From positions 1 through 64,000 of the forward strand of contig JAZQCK010000062.1 in assembly GCA_045546255.1 (NCBI GenBank): DNA of 64,000 bases, read 5' to 3'. Shown piece by piece: positions 17,501 to 25,268 of the stretch (position 1 is the stretch's first letter; each line of letters begins with the position of its first letter). Made by a program: the position numbers and the translations under genes. The notes under the pieces were generated by a model, which had not been told where the DNA came from, did not search any database, and saw nothing but the letters and a program-made list of their open reading frames with translations. The DNA comes from RGIG5612 sp045546255 (GTDB lineage Bacteria; Bacillota; Clostridia; Lachnospirales; Lachnospiraceae).

Positions 17501-19274
17501 CTTCATAGTATTCCGGATCATTTGTCGGATCTGCGAACATCTCCGGCGGCATGGTCTTCTTTCCGCCTAATGCCGGCTTTCTAACAAACGCAGCCTGGTC
17601 CGAAAGATTCTCAACAGCGCCTGCGGATTTCGCAGCCGCATACTTTCCAAGAAGTTCCGCGCCGGAAGATGTGGTGCGGAGCGGCGGAATATGATGCTCC
17701 GGAATCACGTTGTCTTCTTCTGCCTGTTCGATCACGATCGGCTCCGGTTCCACCTGCTCGATCACAACATCTTCGGCATAGGTTTCTTCAATTTCCGGCT
17801 GAGGAACAAAACGGTGTGAACCGAAGACCGGTTCTTCAAATTCCTCTTCCGGCTCTGTTTTTTCTTCAAACCAGCGATGGGAACCATAAACCGGCTCTGT
17901 AAATTCGCTGCTTCCTTCTTCCTCTTCAAATGTCAGCTCATCCGGCATCTTCCAGAAGCTTGCCTCGTCTTTCGGAGGCGCGGTTCTTGCAGACTGCATT
18001 GCCACGATATTGGAGAACGGCTTTCCGTTCGGCGTGCTTGCTGCAAATTCCGGTTCTGCCGGAACTTCTTCTGCCGGGGCTTCTTCATAAACTGCCGGAG
18101 CTTCTTCCGGCTCTGCGATTGGGCCTGCAAGGATATCCGGAACGTCAACCGGTTCCGGCTGATCCATATTTTCTGCGATCCGCTCTCTGACCTCTGCATG
18201 TACCGGTGCTGTACGAAGCTCGATATCATCGATGATCGGCTCATTATCAAGTTCCGGCGCAGCGACTGCGGCTGGCTTCTCACTCACCGGAGCTTCCATT
18301 GCTGCTCCGATTGTTGCTGCCTCGATTGCCTCTGCTTTTTTCGCTTCATATTTCGCTGCTGCAATATTTGCTGCAGCATCCGGAGCTTCATCCGCTGCCA
18401 GACGGATTTCTTCTACCGGGATAACTTCTGTTTCCGGCTCGATCTCCGGTACGGAAATCTCTGCCATATCTGCTGCCTTTACAGGCTCCGGTGGAGTCGT
18501 TGCATCTTCGATCGTGATCACTTCTTCCAGGAAGGAATCCAGATCATCATCCGTAAGAGTCTCTTCTTCCATCGTTCCCGGACGGAAGTCTCTATCATCT
18601 TCTAAGATTTCAAATTCCGGAATGTCTTCTTCCGGCTTCGGTGCTTTCGGTGCCGCAGCAGCTGCACGCATCATTTCCAGCTTGCTCTGCTGGGATGCGG
18701 TCAGTTCTCCGTTCTTGCTCTTCAGTTCCAACGCTTTCTGCACATATTCACCGTCGGCAAACCAAAGGATGATATCGTCACAAACCTCGTTGCACTTATC
18801 TTTGTCACCAAGTTCATCGTAGGCCATTGCAAGTTCTGCCATCCACTTTTCGTCCACTTCCTTGGAACAATAAGCGGCGAGCACCTTCACGAGATCTTTC
18901 TTTCCGACTCCGCCGGCTCTTCCGATCTTGTATTTCAGAAGGAATCTGTCATTATCATGAGGCGCCATTTTGCAGAAGTCCTCATAAAAATCAACCGCTC
19001 CATCCAAATCTCCGAGCTGGATTGAAAGCTCACTAAGTTTATATGCAAGCTTTCTGCCCATTGGCGTTTTCTCATAAGCCTTGATCAGCAGTTCTCTGGC
19101 TGTCCCCAAATCGCCCATTGCTGCATGGGAATCCGCAATCATCTCGAGGACACGGCTGTCAGAGACTTTTCTCATCTCCAGCTCATCTGCATACATCAAG
19201 ACTTTGTCGTATTCCCCACGGTCATACGCTCTTCTGATGTCGCCTACAATTTCCCGATACTCTTGTTTATCCAT
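14592..19274 (-). CDS. Very large TPR / acidic low-complexity / AAA ATPase protein
   Basis: A 1560-residue protein that I cannot assign to a named family over its full length. Residues 1 to about 200 form TPR-like helical repeats (YDKVLMYADELE, GDLGTARELLIKAYEKTP, GDLDGAVDFYEDFCKMAP). Residues about 215-1320 are Glu/Ala/Pro/Val-rich and probably disordered, with many PVEEAPVEE-type repeats. Six FEKALxxFE-like motifs lie in it (near 618, 830, 846, 1020, 1150 and 1241), plus a doubled V[YF]GSHR[WF] motif. Residues about 1325-1535 are a P-loop ATPase domain with Walker A GDAKSGKT (about 1362) and a CbbX/SpoVK-like feel; the tail is basic. TPR plus AAA recalls EccA of type VII secretion, but that link is only architectural. 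It follows recR directly (2-base gap). Confidence 0.8.
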   Translation of the reverse strand: MDKQEYREIVGDIRRAYDRGEYDKVLMYADELEMRKVSDSRVLEMIADSHAAMGDLGTARELLIKAYEKTPMGRKLAYKLSELSIQLGDLDGAVDFYEDFCKMAPHDNDRFLLKYKIGRAGGVGKKDLVKVLAAYCSKEVDEKWMAELAMAYDELGDKDKCNEVCDDIILWFADGEYVQKALELKSKNGELTASQQSKLEMMRAAAAAPKAPKPEEDIPEFEILEDDRDFRPGTMEEETLTDDDLDSFLEEVITIEDATTPPEPVKAADMAEISVPEIEPETEVIPVEEIRLAADEAPDAAANIAAAKYEAKKAEAIEAATIGAAMEAPVSEKPAAVAAPELDNEPIIDDIELRTAPVHAEVRERIAENMDQPEPVDVPDILAGPIAEPEEAPAVYEEAPAEEVPAEPEFAASTPNGKPFSNIVAMQSARTAPPKDEASFWKMPDELTFEEEEGSSEFTEPVYGSHRWFEEKTEPEEEFEEPVFGSHRFVPQPEIEETYAEDVVIEQVEPEPIVIEQAEEDNVIPEHHIPPLRTTSSGAELLGKYAAAKSAGAVENLSDQAAFVRKPALGGKKTMPPEMFADPTNDPEYYEGPEYFKEPEAGFIPEPGFEEPEAPSEFERTLAEFERERAEEAPEGAETEYIPAAEVNELIAGEIKEEEAIDHAGSQLVAELFANDPFDEEFAEEAKAEEPAESVSAAEEAPAEEAVVQEPAPEAPEVVFLADEVPEEKVAEAVLTEEAEPVEAPVEETPAEEAPLEEAEVIPDLAAHVAEVMEEDEKQEEEKPAPFMFSVMPHESIAEVVPDVLKEKAQKQEEEQELEALLDQELADFEKDVLEFEEAQSAKEEESEFEKALKAFEQEQQHEAEEAAIEPAPIVEEAVAIAAPVIEESAVEEAPVVEEPAVEEAPVIEEPVAEETPVIEVPVAEEPVVAEEPAVETVPAVEEEPIEEAPVEEPIEEAPVEEAEPEAEPSVFIPLNQLGEGQKKVVTPFTEKSIAAAEFDAEEALASDLESFDEEAPDEESEFEGAVQDFELTHTDETDADWAQEYAPAELKVDENPVIEITTPIPNVAEEVLEAEPVAEESVMQESIPLAGLAAAVEAALAEEPAAAEPEFVEGPSPEEIAEAFEEPVRKEPVIEEPIAEEPAYEEPKEELSDFEKAMRAFEASNQAVPEEEFTPDELDETMEEFLDEGVEPWAEPEFGMPDFNESEFAQPEYLGTAFDTDDAETVRALMEGLEEKEVEELSGFEKALAEFEREQRAAGIEPFAEEPEFEAEEPAYEEPEFEEPAFEEPAVPEEPVAVAVEPEVKAPQKPSYQLPGDLREELSEFLLIDGMEDRICKTIGNIIDRKRSGDPTGGHLIVTGDAKSGKTYLTISIIKAVGKEIGSSTGRVAKVQADALNGKDMNKVFGKISGSDLIIEKAGYLNDETVNKLIEALKTSNTSSMVVLEGNQLGVENIMTKHPQLADVFHTRLNLNELSLSQWADLACDYAKSKGYKVGDMALLALHAKIDEMNLPTTRLVVEDVEGIINKAIERAKKRNSGRLFGGKKNKGDAKELDETDFM

Positions 19275-19276
19275 TT

Positions 19277-19873
19277 TTAAATCTCCACTCTGCCTTCGAG
19301 CGCACGAAGAAGCGTCACTTCATCGATACACTCAAGATCTCCACCTACCGGCACGCCGCTGGCAATACGGCTGACTTTGATTCCTGCCGGTTTGATCAGC
19401 TTACTAATATACATCGCCGTGGTCTCCCCTTCCAGGCTGGAATTAGTTGCTACGATCACTTCTTTTACGTCGCCTTTTAAACGCTCTACAAGTTCTTTCA
19501 GTTTTATATCTGAAGGTCCGATCCCCAGCATCGGGGAGATCGCGCCGTGAAGCACATGGTAGACGCCATTGTACTTTCCGGTCTTTTCATATGCTGCAAG
19601 ATCTCTGGTGTTTTCAACGACCATGATCAAACCATGGTCTCTTTTTGAGCTCTTGCAGATCGGACACTCTTCATCGTCTGTAATGGTATAGCAGGTTTTG
19701 CAGTATCTAATGTTCTTTTTTGCTTCCACCAAAGCATCAGCTAGTTCTGAAACTTCTCCTTCCGGCATATCAATGATATGAAATGCCAGCCGGCTGGCCG
19801 ATTTCGGGCCAATCCCCGGAAGTTTGGAAAGCTCTCCGATCAGCTTTGAAATGTGATCACTAAAATAGTCCAC
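19277..19873 (-). CDS. recR: Recombination mediator RecR
   Basis: The 198-residue RecR binds DNA with RecF/RecO and helps load RecA at gaps. The N-terminal helix-hairpin-helix (ISKLIGELSKLPGIGPKSASRLAF), the four-cysteine zinc motif (CKTCYTITDDEECPIC) and the Toprim segment (LIMVVENTRDLAAYE) are all present at normal spacing. It belongs to the conserved dnaX-ybaB-recR operon and overlaps ybaB by 14 bases. Confidence 0.97.
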   Translation of the reverse strand: MDYFSDHISKLIGELSKLPGIGPKSASRLAFHIIDMPEGEVSELADALVEAKKNIRYCKTCYTITDDEECPICKSSKRDHGLIMVVENTRDLAAYEKTGKYNGVYHVLHGAISPMLGIGPSDIKLKELVERLKGDVKEVIVATNSSLEGETTAMYISKLIKPAGIKVSRIASGVPVGGDLECIDEVTLLRALEGRVEI

Positions 19874-20225
19874 CTAAGCCCCCTGCTCCGCCTGTGATTG
19901 CCTCCATTCTGGCATTGGATAATTCTTCCATCTTTCTGAGGGCCTCGTTCGCTGCCGCCATGATCATATCCTGAAGCATTTCCACATCATCCGGATCAAC
20001 AGCTTCCGGATCGATCTTCACAGCCGTGATCTCTTTCTTTCCGGAAACAGTCACTTCCACTACTCCGCCGCCTGCGGTAGCGGATACAGTCTGTGTCTCA
20101 AGTTCAGCAGTTGCTTCTTCCATTTCCTTCTGCATCTTCATTGCCTGTTTCTGAAGCTGCTGTATCTGTTTCATATTCGGCATTCCGCCGCCGAAGCCGC
20201 CGTAGCCTCCACGTCCTTTACCCAA
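19860..20225 (-). CDS. ybaB: Nucleoid-associated protein, YbaB/EbfC family
   Basis: A 121-residue protein of the YbaB/EbfC DNA-binding family, with a Gly-rich N-terminus (GKGRGGYGGFGGGMPNMKQI), the central LQKQAMKMQKEMEEATAEL helix and the typical KIDPEAVDPDDVEMLQDMI segment. It forms dimers that bind DNA in related bacteria. It lies between dnaX (ends one base upstream) and recR, the usual order. Confidence 0.95.
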   Translation of the reverse strand: MGKGRGGYGGFGGGMPNMKQIQQLQKQAMKMQKEMEEATAELETQTVSATAGGGVVEVTVSGKKEITAVKIDPEAVDPDDVEMLQDMIMAAANEALRKMEELSNARMEAITGGAGGLGGLF

Positions 20226-22013
20226 TTAGATTTCCTCCGTTTCTATGTTCATGTTAATATTTTTCAATAATGCACTGAGATCGGTCTGCTCCGGGATTTC
20301 CGGTTTTTCGTCCATATGGAACACTGTTACGCCCACATTCACGCCGATAATATCCGAAATCAGCTGCTTGATATATTCTGTAACAGCCGGATCTTTCAGC
20401 TGTTTATATGCAATGTCGCCCGCTGTGTATATAGCGAAATGATCCCCTTCCGCTCCGGTCTGTGCTTTCGCAAGATTGATACGGATGCGTCTGTCGTCAC
20501 AAGCTTCGATGACTTCCTGCCAGCGGCTTTGAACAAGCTTGATCTCCTCGCCTCCGTTTGCTGCCGCCGGTCCGACGGCTGCCGGCTCTTGCATCATGCC
20601 CCAGCTTTGCTGTCCCGGAAGCGGTGCCTCTTCTACCGGCTCTTCTTCCGCCTCTTCCGGTTTCGGGGGTTCATATCCTTCGTTGTCCGCCTCTTCTACT
20701 GCCTGCTCGAGCGGAGCTTCATAAAATCCAGGGACATCATACGCGGATGGGTCCGCATATTCATACTCATCATGTTCCATATCGATGATGTCCGGTGTTC
20801 TTACAGTTTCCTGAACAGGGCTTTCCTTTACCGCGCGCGGCGCCTGCTGAACTACCTGCTGCACAGGGCGCTCTTCGAGCTTCCGGATGCGGTCTAAGAT
20901 GGCATCCGTTCCGGTCTCCATCTCAGGCCTTGCCAGCTTGATCAGCGCTACTTCCGTTAAGATCTGCTTCGCCGCAGAGAAGCGGATCTGGTTTAATAAT
21001 TCGGAAAGGATCCGGATATAACGCATGAGGATCTCGGCGTCTGCCGTCTTGACGTCCTCTTCTAACAGCTTCAGATTTTCTTCTGAAAGTCCGATCAGTT
21101 CGCTTCCGCTTTTTCCTCCGACATTTAAGATCAGAAGATTTCTGAGGTACATGATGAAATCACTGATAAACGGCGAAAGGTCTCTGCCCGAATCCACAGT
21201 TTTTTCTATGATCTTTAACGCATCAACGATGTTGTAGCTGCTGACTGCCCGGTAAAGTGCAGAAAAATCTTCCGTATCGACCGTTCCTAATATGGAAAGA
21301 ACATTTTCATACGTGATCTTCTCGCCCAGGCTGAAGGCAACACAGCGGTCCATCAAGCTTAAGGCATCACGCATGGATCCGTCTCCGGCTCTTGCGATAT
21401 AGCGCAGGGCTTTTTCTTCCGCCTCCACGCCTTCTGCTTTCAGCAGTGCTTCTAAGTTTGCTTCGATCGTCTCCAGATCGATCCGCTTGAAGTCATAACG
21501 CTGGCATCTGGAAAGGATCGTGGCCGGAAGCTTATGCGGCTCTGTGGTTGCAAGCACAAACACGACATATTCCGGCGGCTCCTCCAGCGTCTTTAAAAAG
21601 GCGTTGAAGGCATTCACGCTCAGCATATGAACTTCGTCAATGATATAAACTTTATATTTCCCGCGTGCCGGTGTGTACTGGATTTCTTCGATCACACGGC
21701 GGATATCTTCAACACCTGTGTTGGACGCTGCATCGATCTCGACGATATCCATGAAGTTTCCCTGGTTCGCTGCCTGACAGTTCTCGCAGCAGTCACAAGG
21801 CTCTCCATCCACCGGATGAAGGCAGTTTACGGCTTTTGCAAGGATCTTGGCCACGCTGGTTTTTCCTGTTCCACGGGTTCCCGTGAACAGATAGGCGTGT
21901 CCGATCCGCTGATTCTTTATTTGATTTTTAAGAGTACGAACAATATGATCCTGCCCTTTTACCTGGTCAAAAGTGCGGGGCCGGAACTTTCTGTAAAGGG
22001 CTGTGTATGCCAT
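20226..22013 (-). CDS. dnaX: DNA polymerase III subunits gamma and tau
   Basis: DnaX is the motor of the clamp loader that places the sliding clamp on primed DNA. The 595-residue protein has the AAA module (Walker A TGTRGTGKTS near residue 45), the Cys-rich zinc module (HPVDGEPCDCCENCQ), the DExx box IIDEVHML and the sensor SRCQRYDFKR, then domain III and an acidic Pro/Glu-rich linker leading to a C-terminal region. The start at 22013 follows GGAGTAGGAAAT; an upstream in-frame ATG gives seven extra residues without family match. A promoter lies at 22064-22092. No obvious slippery run for a gamma frameshift stood out. Confidence 0.96.
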   Translation of the reverse strand: MAYTALYRKFRPRTFDQVKGQDHIVRTLKNQIKNQRIGHAYLFTGTRGTGKTSVAKILAKAVNCLHPVDGEPCDCCENCQAANQGNFMDIVEIDAASNTGVEDIRRVIEEIQYTPARGKYKVYIIDEVHMLSVNAFNAFLKTLEEPPEYVVFVLATTEPHKLPATILSRCQRYDFKRIDLETIEANLEALLKAEGVEAEEKALRYIARAGDGSMRDALSLMDRCVAFSLGEKITYENVLSILGTVDTEDFSALYRAVSSYNIVDALKIIEKTVDSGRDLSPFISDFIMYLRNLLILNVGGKSGSELIGLSEENLKLLEEDVKTADAEILMRYIRILSELLNQIRFSAAKQILTEVALIKLARPEMETGTDAILDRIRKLEERPVQQVVQQAPRAVKESPVQETVRTPDIIDMEHDEYEYADPSAYDVPGFYEAPLEQAVEEADNEGYEPPKPEEAEEEPVEEAPLPGQQSWGMMQEPAAVGPAAANGGEEIKLVQSRWQEVIEACDDRRIRINLAKAQTGAEGDHFAIYTAGDIAYKQLKDPAVTEYIKQLISDIIGVNVGVTVFHMDEKPEIPEQTDLSALLKNINMNIETEEI

Positions 22014-22063
22014 ATTTCCTACTCCAAAACACAAATATCCACATTAAAAAAGTATCATTGGAA

Positions 22064-22092
22064 ATGATACCATAAGAACCGTGCAATATCAA
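22064..22092 (-). promoter_or_regulatory. Promoter of the dnaX operon
   Basis: On the minus strand TTGATA (22087-22092) is 17 bases from TATCAT (22064-22069). A perfect 8-bp dyad (GTATCATT/AATGATAC, 22052-22070) covers the -10 region and could be an operator. Confidence 0.6.
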
Positions 22093-22100
22093 TGTTTTGT

Positions 22101-22333
22101 GCAGTTTCGTCCGCCTAAAATTATGTTGGAAGAGGATGGCCGAGTACCTTGCCAAAAACATTGCGCAAGTTCTTAGCAAGCAGTGCGGACGATACGCAGG
22201 TCGAGGAGCGCTACTTGTACGCACCGCAGACCGGAGTTGTTCATCGGACGTGCTGCGAGCTTAGAACCTTACGCAGTTTTTGGAAGGTATTCGCCATCCT
22301 AGAGACGACATAATTTTAGGCGTTGGAAACTGC
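22101..22333. repeat. Large imperfect dyad element, copy 2 (candidate structured RNA or hairpin element)
   Basis: The ends GCAGTTTC (22101) and GGAAACTGC (22333) pair, then CGCCTAAAATTATGT pairs perfectly with ACATAATTTTAGGCG. Pairing goes on inward (GGATGG/CCATCC, TACCTT/AAGGTA, CAAAAAC/GTTTTTG) to a core shared with the element at 1203-1499: CTTAGCAAGCAGTGCGG on one arm and GGACGTGCTGCGAGCTTAG on the other. One stem base pair differs between the copies by a compensatory change (T-A here A-T). It ends exactly where the -35 box of the SRP RNA promoter begins. Confidence 0.75.
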
Positions 22334-22362
22334 TTGACGTTGGTTTAGGGGTATTTTATAAT
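22334..22362 (+). promoter_or_regulatory. Promoter of SRP RNA
   Basis: TTGACG (22334-22339), a 17-base spacer and a perfect TATAAT (22357-22362), placed about 7 bases before the 5' stem of the RNA. Confidence 0.85.
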
Positions 22363-22368
22363 GGCGAT

Positions 22369-22522
22369 TGTCTGTGGGACCGGCAGACTGGCATCTGCCC
22401 GGGTCCAATGCAACGGAAATCTGTGAACCGTGTCAGGTCGGGAACGAAGCAGCACTAAGCAGAACCTTTCGTGTGACGTTGGCAAGCCTGGGATTTGATG
22501 TCAGTCTGCCGGGTCCGCAGAC
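22369..22522 (+). ncRNA. ffs: Signal recognition particle RNA, small bacterial type
   Basis: The conserved SRP RNA tip, GTCAGGTCGGGAACGAAGCAGCACTAAGC, is at about 22432-22460. The two ends pair almost perfectly (GTCTGTGGGACCGGCAGACTG with CAGTCTGCCGGGTCCGCAGAC), giving one long hairpin of roughly 150 bases followed by TTTTTCTTT as terminator. It lacks room for an Alu domain, so it is the small type. It binds Ffh to target nascent membrane proteins. Its 3' arm overlaps the last codons of the convergent tadA gene. The exact 5' end is estimated from the promoter. Confidence 0.95.
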
Positions 22523-22980
22523 TTTTTCTTTCTGAGAGCCGCAAAAAAATCGGTCAGAAGCTTTGCGCACTCCTCTTCCATGATTCCTGTTTTTACTTCA
22601 CACTGATGATTGAATTCCTTTACATGAAGAAGATCTAAGATGCTTCCCGCGCAGCCCGCTTTCGGGTTCATGGCGCCAATAAAGACCTTACGGATCCGGG
22701 ACTGAACGATCGCCCCGGCGCACATCTGGCAGGGCTCTAAAGTGATATAGATCTCGGCATCATCTAAGCGCCAGTCGCCGACTGCCTTGCAGGCCTTTTT
22801 GATCGCAGTGATTTCTGCATGTGCCAAGGCAGTTTTATCCGTCATCCGCCGGTTATATCCCCGACCGATGATCTGATCTTGATAAACGATCACGCAGCCG
22901 ATCGGAACTTCGTCCTTCTTTGCGGCCTTCTTTGCCTCTTTGATCGCTTCCTTCATGTATTGTTCTTCTCTTGATGTCAT
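22501..22980 (-). CDS. tadA: tRNA-specific adenosine deaminase
   Basis: TadA deaminates the wobble adenosine of tRNA-Arg(ACG) to inosine. The 159-residue protein carries the zinc/catalytic motifs HAE (in ALAHAEITAIKKA) and PCxMC (in LEPCQMCAGAIVQSRI). The start at 22980 (MTSREEQYMKEA) has GGAG upstream; an ATG at 22992 does not. The C-terminal residues SADPAD are read from the reverse complement of the SRP RNA 3' stem, so this protein end is probably a relaxed, RNA-constrained tail. Confidence 0.94.
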   Translation of the reverse strand: MTSREEQYMKEAIKEAKKAAKKDEVPIGCVIVYQDQIIGRGYNRRMTDKTALAHAEITAIKKACKAVGDWRLDDAEIYITLEPCQMCAGAIVQSRIRKVFIGAMNPKAGCAGSILDLLHVKEFNHQCEVKTGIMEEECAKLLTDFFAALRKKKSADPAD

Positions 22981-22997
22981 TTCATTCTCCATAAAGT

Positions 22998-23022
22998 AAG
23001 AGCCGCTTTAAAAGCGGCTCTT
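22998..23022. terminator. Hairpin between the GH18 gene and tadA
   Basis: AAGAGCCGCTTT and AAAGCGGCTCTT form a perfect 12-bp stem. The T-run (TTTGCTTTTTTT) follows on the plus strand; on the minus strand, which carries the flanking genes, only ACTTTATGG follows. It could be a weak terminator or a readthrough control for tadA. Confidence 0.55.
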
Positions 23023-23030
23023 TGCTTTTT

Positions 23031-24830
23031 TTAATAATAGGCGTCGATTGCATCCCACATGCTTGGCCGTTCCATGCCAAGCTTCCATGCGGCAACTCCT
23101 GCAATGCCATACTCGCTGAACATTGCGCATTTTGCATCCAGGGACTGCTCATCCTCCAGCCAGACGAACACGTTCGTCTCATAGTTCTGGTAGGTCAGAG
23201 TGTTATAGCCGAGGTTTGCATCCCAGGTCGCAGGACCGTGATTCGTCACGATCTCTTCTGCATCCAAAATGCCGTAAGACTCGTTGTATGCAGCACCTGC
23301 TTCTCCGCTCCGGTACCAGACTCTGGTATAGAACGGAACACCCATGATGACTTTCGCCGGATCTACCAATGCTGTGGTCAGTTCTACGCTTTCTCTTGCA
23401 AATGGCAAAGAAGCATTCGGTCCCGGCTCATCGCCTCCTACATAATCATCATATGCCATCGTGATCACATAGTCGCAGATCTTGCCCTGCTCTGCCGTGT
23501 GGTAGATATTGGCGTTATTCGCATACGGTGTATAGTTATCGACCGTCAGATATTTGCCTGCCTGGCGGCAGCGGATGGAAAGCTCTCTTAAGAATTCAAT
23601 GTAGTCTCTGTTTCCTTCCGAATTGACTGTCTCGATATCGACATTGATTCCATCAAGGCCTTTCGCGATGATGTCGTCCATAACGGTATTTACAACTTTC
23701 TGTCGAAGGGAAGTTGCTCCGAGGACCGTCTTCGTCAGGGAATAGAAGCTGACTCCTTCTTCATAGGAATCGATGTCTAAAAGTCCCCATACAAGGTATC
23801 CCTTGCCGTGTGCTTCATTCACGTAATCCGCATCAGAACGGACTGCAACGGAGCCGTCCGTATGTGTGATGCTGTACCAGGTCGGGCTGATGACGTTCAC
23901 GCCGTTTGCGCTTTCCGTATCGTGCCCAAGATCTCCATTGGCTTCTGTGCTGTAGATGCCGTGCCATGCCATCACGATCGGGCCGCCGACCGAAAGGCTT
24001 GTGTACTCAGGCTCTGCATAATCGCTTGGAATATCTTCCTCGTGGATATCTTTGACGCGGTTTGTCATAACATAGCCCAGGAAGCCTTCTTCATTAATAA
24101 CTTCCAGCCAGTCGTCCTCGTCACTGATCACCTGAAGCCGCTCTCCTTTTTTCAGGTCTACGACCACGTTAGAGCGGATGCCGCCGCGGATACGAAGGGC
24201 TGTGTTGGACTTCACTTCACAAACGGTCTTCGTTTCTCCCGTCAGGCTGATATAAACTCTTCTCGGGTTATCCAGCACTTTGCACTGTGCGCGGGAGAAC
24301 TGATCGACAAAGGCGGTATCAATATAGACATTGGAGCCAATCTCGATCGCAACCGGATGGTCTGTCGGAACAGCCTCTCCGTTGACCGTGTACTGATTCT
24401 CTCCGAGTTTCGTCTTGATCATATCTGTCGCATTGGTCACGATCAGGGTCTTTTCAGAGTTGTCCCAGTAAAAACGCTGGTCGATATTATAGTACACGAG
24501 GTCTAAGCCTAAATAGACGGCACCGTCAGAGCGATATGCGCGGCTGACAAAAGAGACCTGTGTTTCTTCCGTATCACCGTAGTAGGAGATCTGATCGAGC
24601 ATGGTATCTTCCATTACCACTGCGAGTTCGTCCTCGCCTGCCTCAGATGTCCCGGTTGCAGAATTTGCTGTGAGGAAAAAGTATTTGTCCAGATCCTCCA
24701 TGTTATGGGTCGGTCCTTTGATCTTATAAAAGCCAAAGGCAATCGCAATTAAGATCACAAGGATCACCGCGGTCCACACCAGAGGTTTCACAGATTTCTT
24801 CTTTTTTCCACCGTTGGAATTGCCTGCCAT
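23031..24830 (-). CDS. Membrane-anchored glycosyl hydrolase family 18 protein with SH3 domain
   Basis: A 599-residue protein with a cytoplasmic Lys-rich stub, one membrane helix (about 16-38), and an extracellular part. That part has a copper-amine-oxidase-like stalk domain (to about 205), a bacterial SH3 domain (about 210-265, LRIRGGIRSNVVVDLKKGE) and a GH18 barrel (about 285-599). The barrel has the catalytic motif DGxxxDxE (DGINVDIE). YaaH-like GH18 proteins with such layouts cut or bind peptidoglycan or spore-cortex sugars; a cell-wall target is inferred. The start at 24830 follows GAGAGGAAA. It is a single gene, with the hairpin at 22998-23022 just past its stop. Confidence 0.88.
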   Translation of the reverse strand: MAGNSNGGKKKKSVKPLVWTAVILVILIAIAFGFYKIKGPTHNMEDLDKYFFLTANSATGTSEAGEDELAVVMEDTMLDQISYYGDTEETQVSFVSRAYRSDGAVYLGLDLVYYNIDQRFYWDNSEKTLIVTNATDMIKTKLGENQYTVNGEAVPTDHPVAIEIGSNVYIDTAFVDQFSRAQCKVLDNPRRVYISLTGETKTVCEVKSNTALRIRGGIRSNVVVDLKKGERLQVISDEDDWLEVINEEGFLGYVMTNRVKDIHEEDIPSDYAEPEYTSLSVGGPIVMAWHGIYSTEANGDLGHDTESANGVNVISPTWYSITHTDGSVAVRSDADYVNEAHGKGYLVWGLLDIDSYEEGVSFYSLTKTVLGATSLRQKVVNTVMDDIIAKGLDGINVDIETVNSEGNRDYIEFLRELSIRCRQAGKYLTVDNYTPYANNANIYHTAEQGKICDYVITMAYDDYVGGDEPGPNASLPFARESVELTTALVDPAKVIMGVPFYTRVWYRSGEAGAAYNESYGILDAEEIVTNHGPATWDANLGYNTLTYQNYETNVFVWLEDEQSLDAKCAMFSEYGIAGVAAWKLGMERPSMWDAIDAYY

Positions 24831-24989
24831 AGATTTTCCTCTCAATCTGATTTTTAGTTGAGATATTATATCATTATTAATAACGTATGACAACTTTCCG
24901 GAGCTGTCAGAGGTTCTTTTCTATCGCTAAAAAGATCTCCTCGAAGCTGCCACTTAAATCTCTTCTGTTTTCTCATAAATCACCCTCTT

Positions 24990-25205
24990 TCATAGATGGA
25001 TTTCCGCAGACAAAAAGAAAGTGCAGCGTGATAATATTCCTTATCTGCAGATAAAAAAGCACAAGAAAAAAGCTTGCGGGTCAATCTATTTTTAAAGGGA
25101 AATGGAACCGGGAATCCGGTTCGTACGAAATTTCAGGGAGTCAATCGGCGCCTTCGGTGCTGAATCGGGCAAACTGCCATTTTATGCCCGCCCCCTCTAT
25201 TTCTT
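24990..25205 (+). other. Gene-free region with three adjacent hairpins
   Basis: The gap 24831-25268 contains no convincing gene. Between about 25110 and 25195 three compact hairpins follow one another: AACCGG-GAAT-CCGGTT, CGGCGCC-TTC-GGTGCTG with a UUCG-like loop, and GGGCA...TGCCC. They lie between the divergent GH18 and mecA genes. I do not recognise a known RNA family. A structured RNA is possible, with the strand uncertain. Confidence 0.4.
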
Positions 25206-25233
25206 GTGAGACGTTCAGTATATTATTTTTATA

Positions 25234-25262
25234 TTGACTTTTCAAGCGTAATCTATTATTTT
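25234..25262 (+). promoter_or_regulatory. Promoter of mecA (leaderless arrangement)
   Basis: TTGACT (25234-25239), 17-base spacer, TATTTT (25257-25262). The mecA ATG is at 25269, where transcription should start, and no ribosome binding site exists before it. Confidence 0.55.
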
Positions 25263-25268
25263 TTCCAT

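Noticed and set aside
25020..25205. Cobalamin riboswitch suggested by AAAGGGAA
   Set aside because: The B12 box and the rest of the core are missing, and the downstream gene is mecA.
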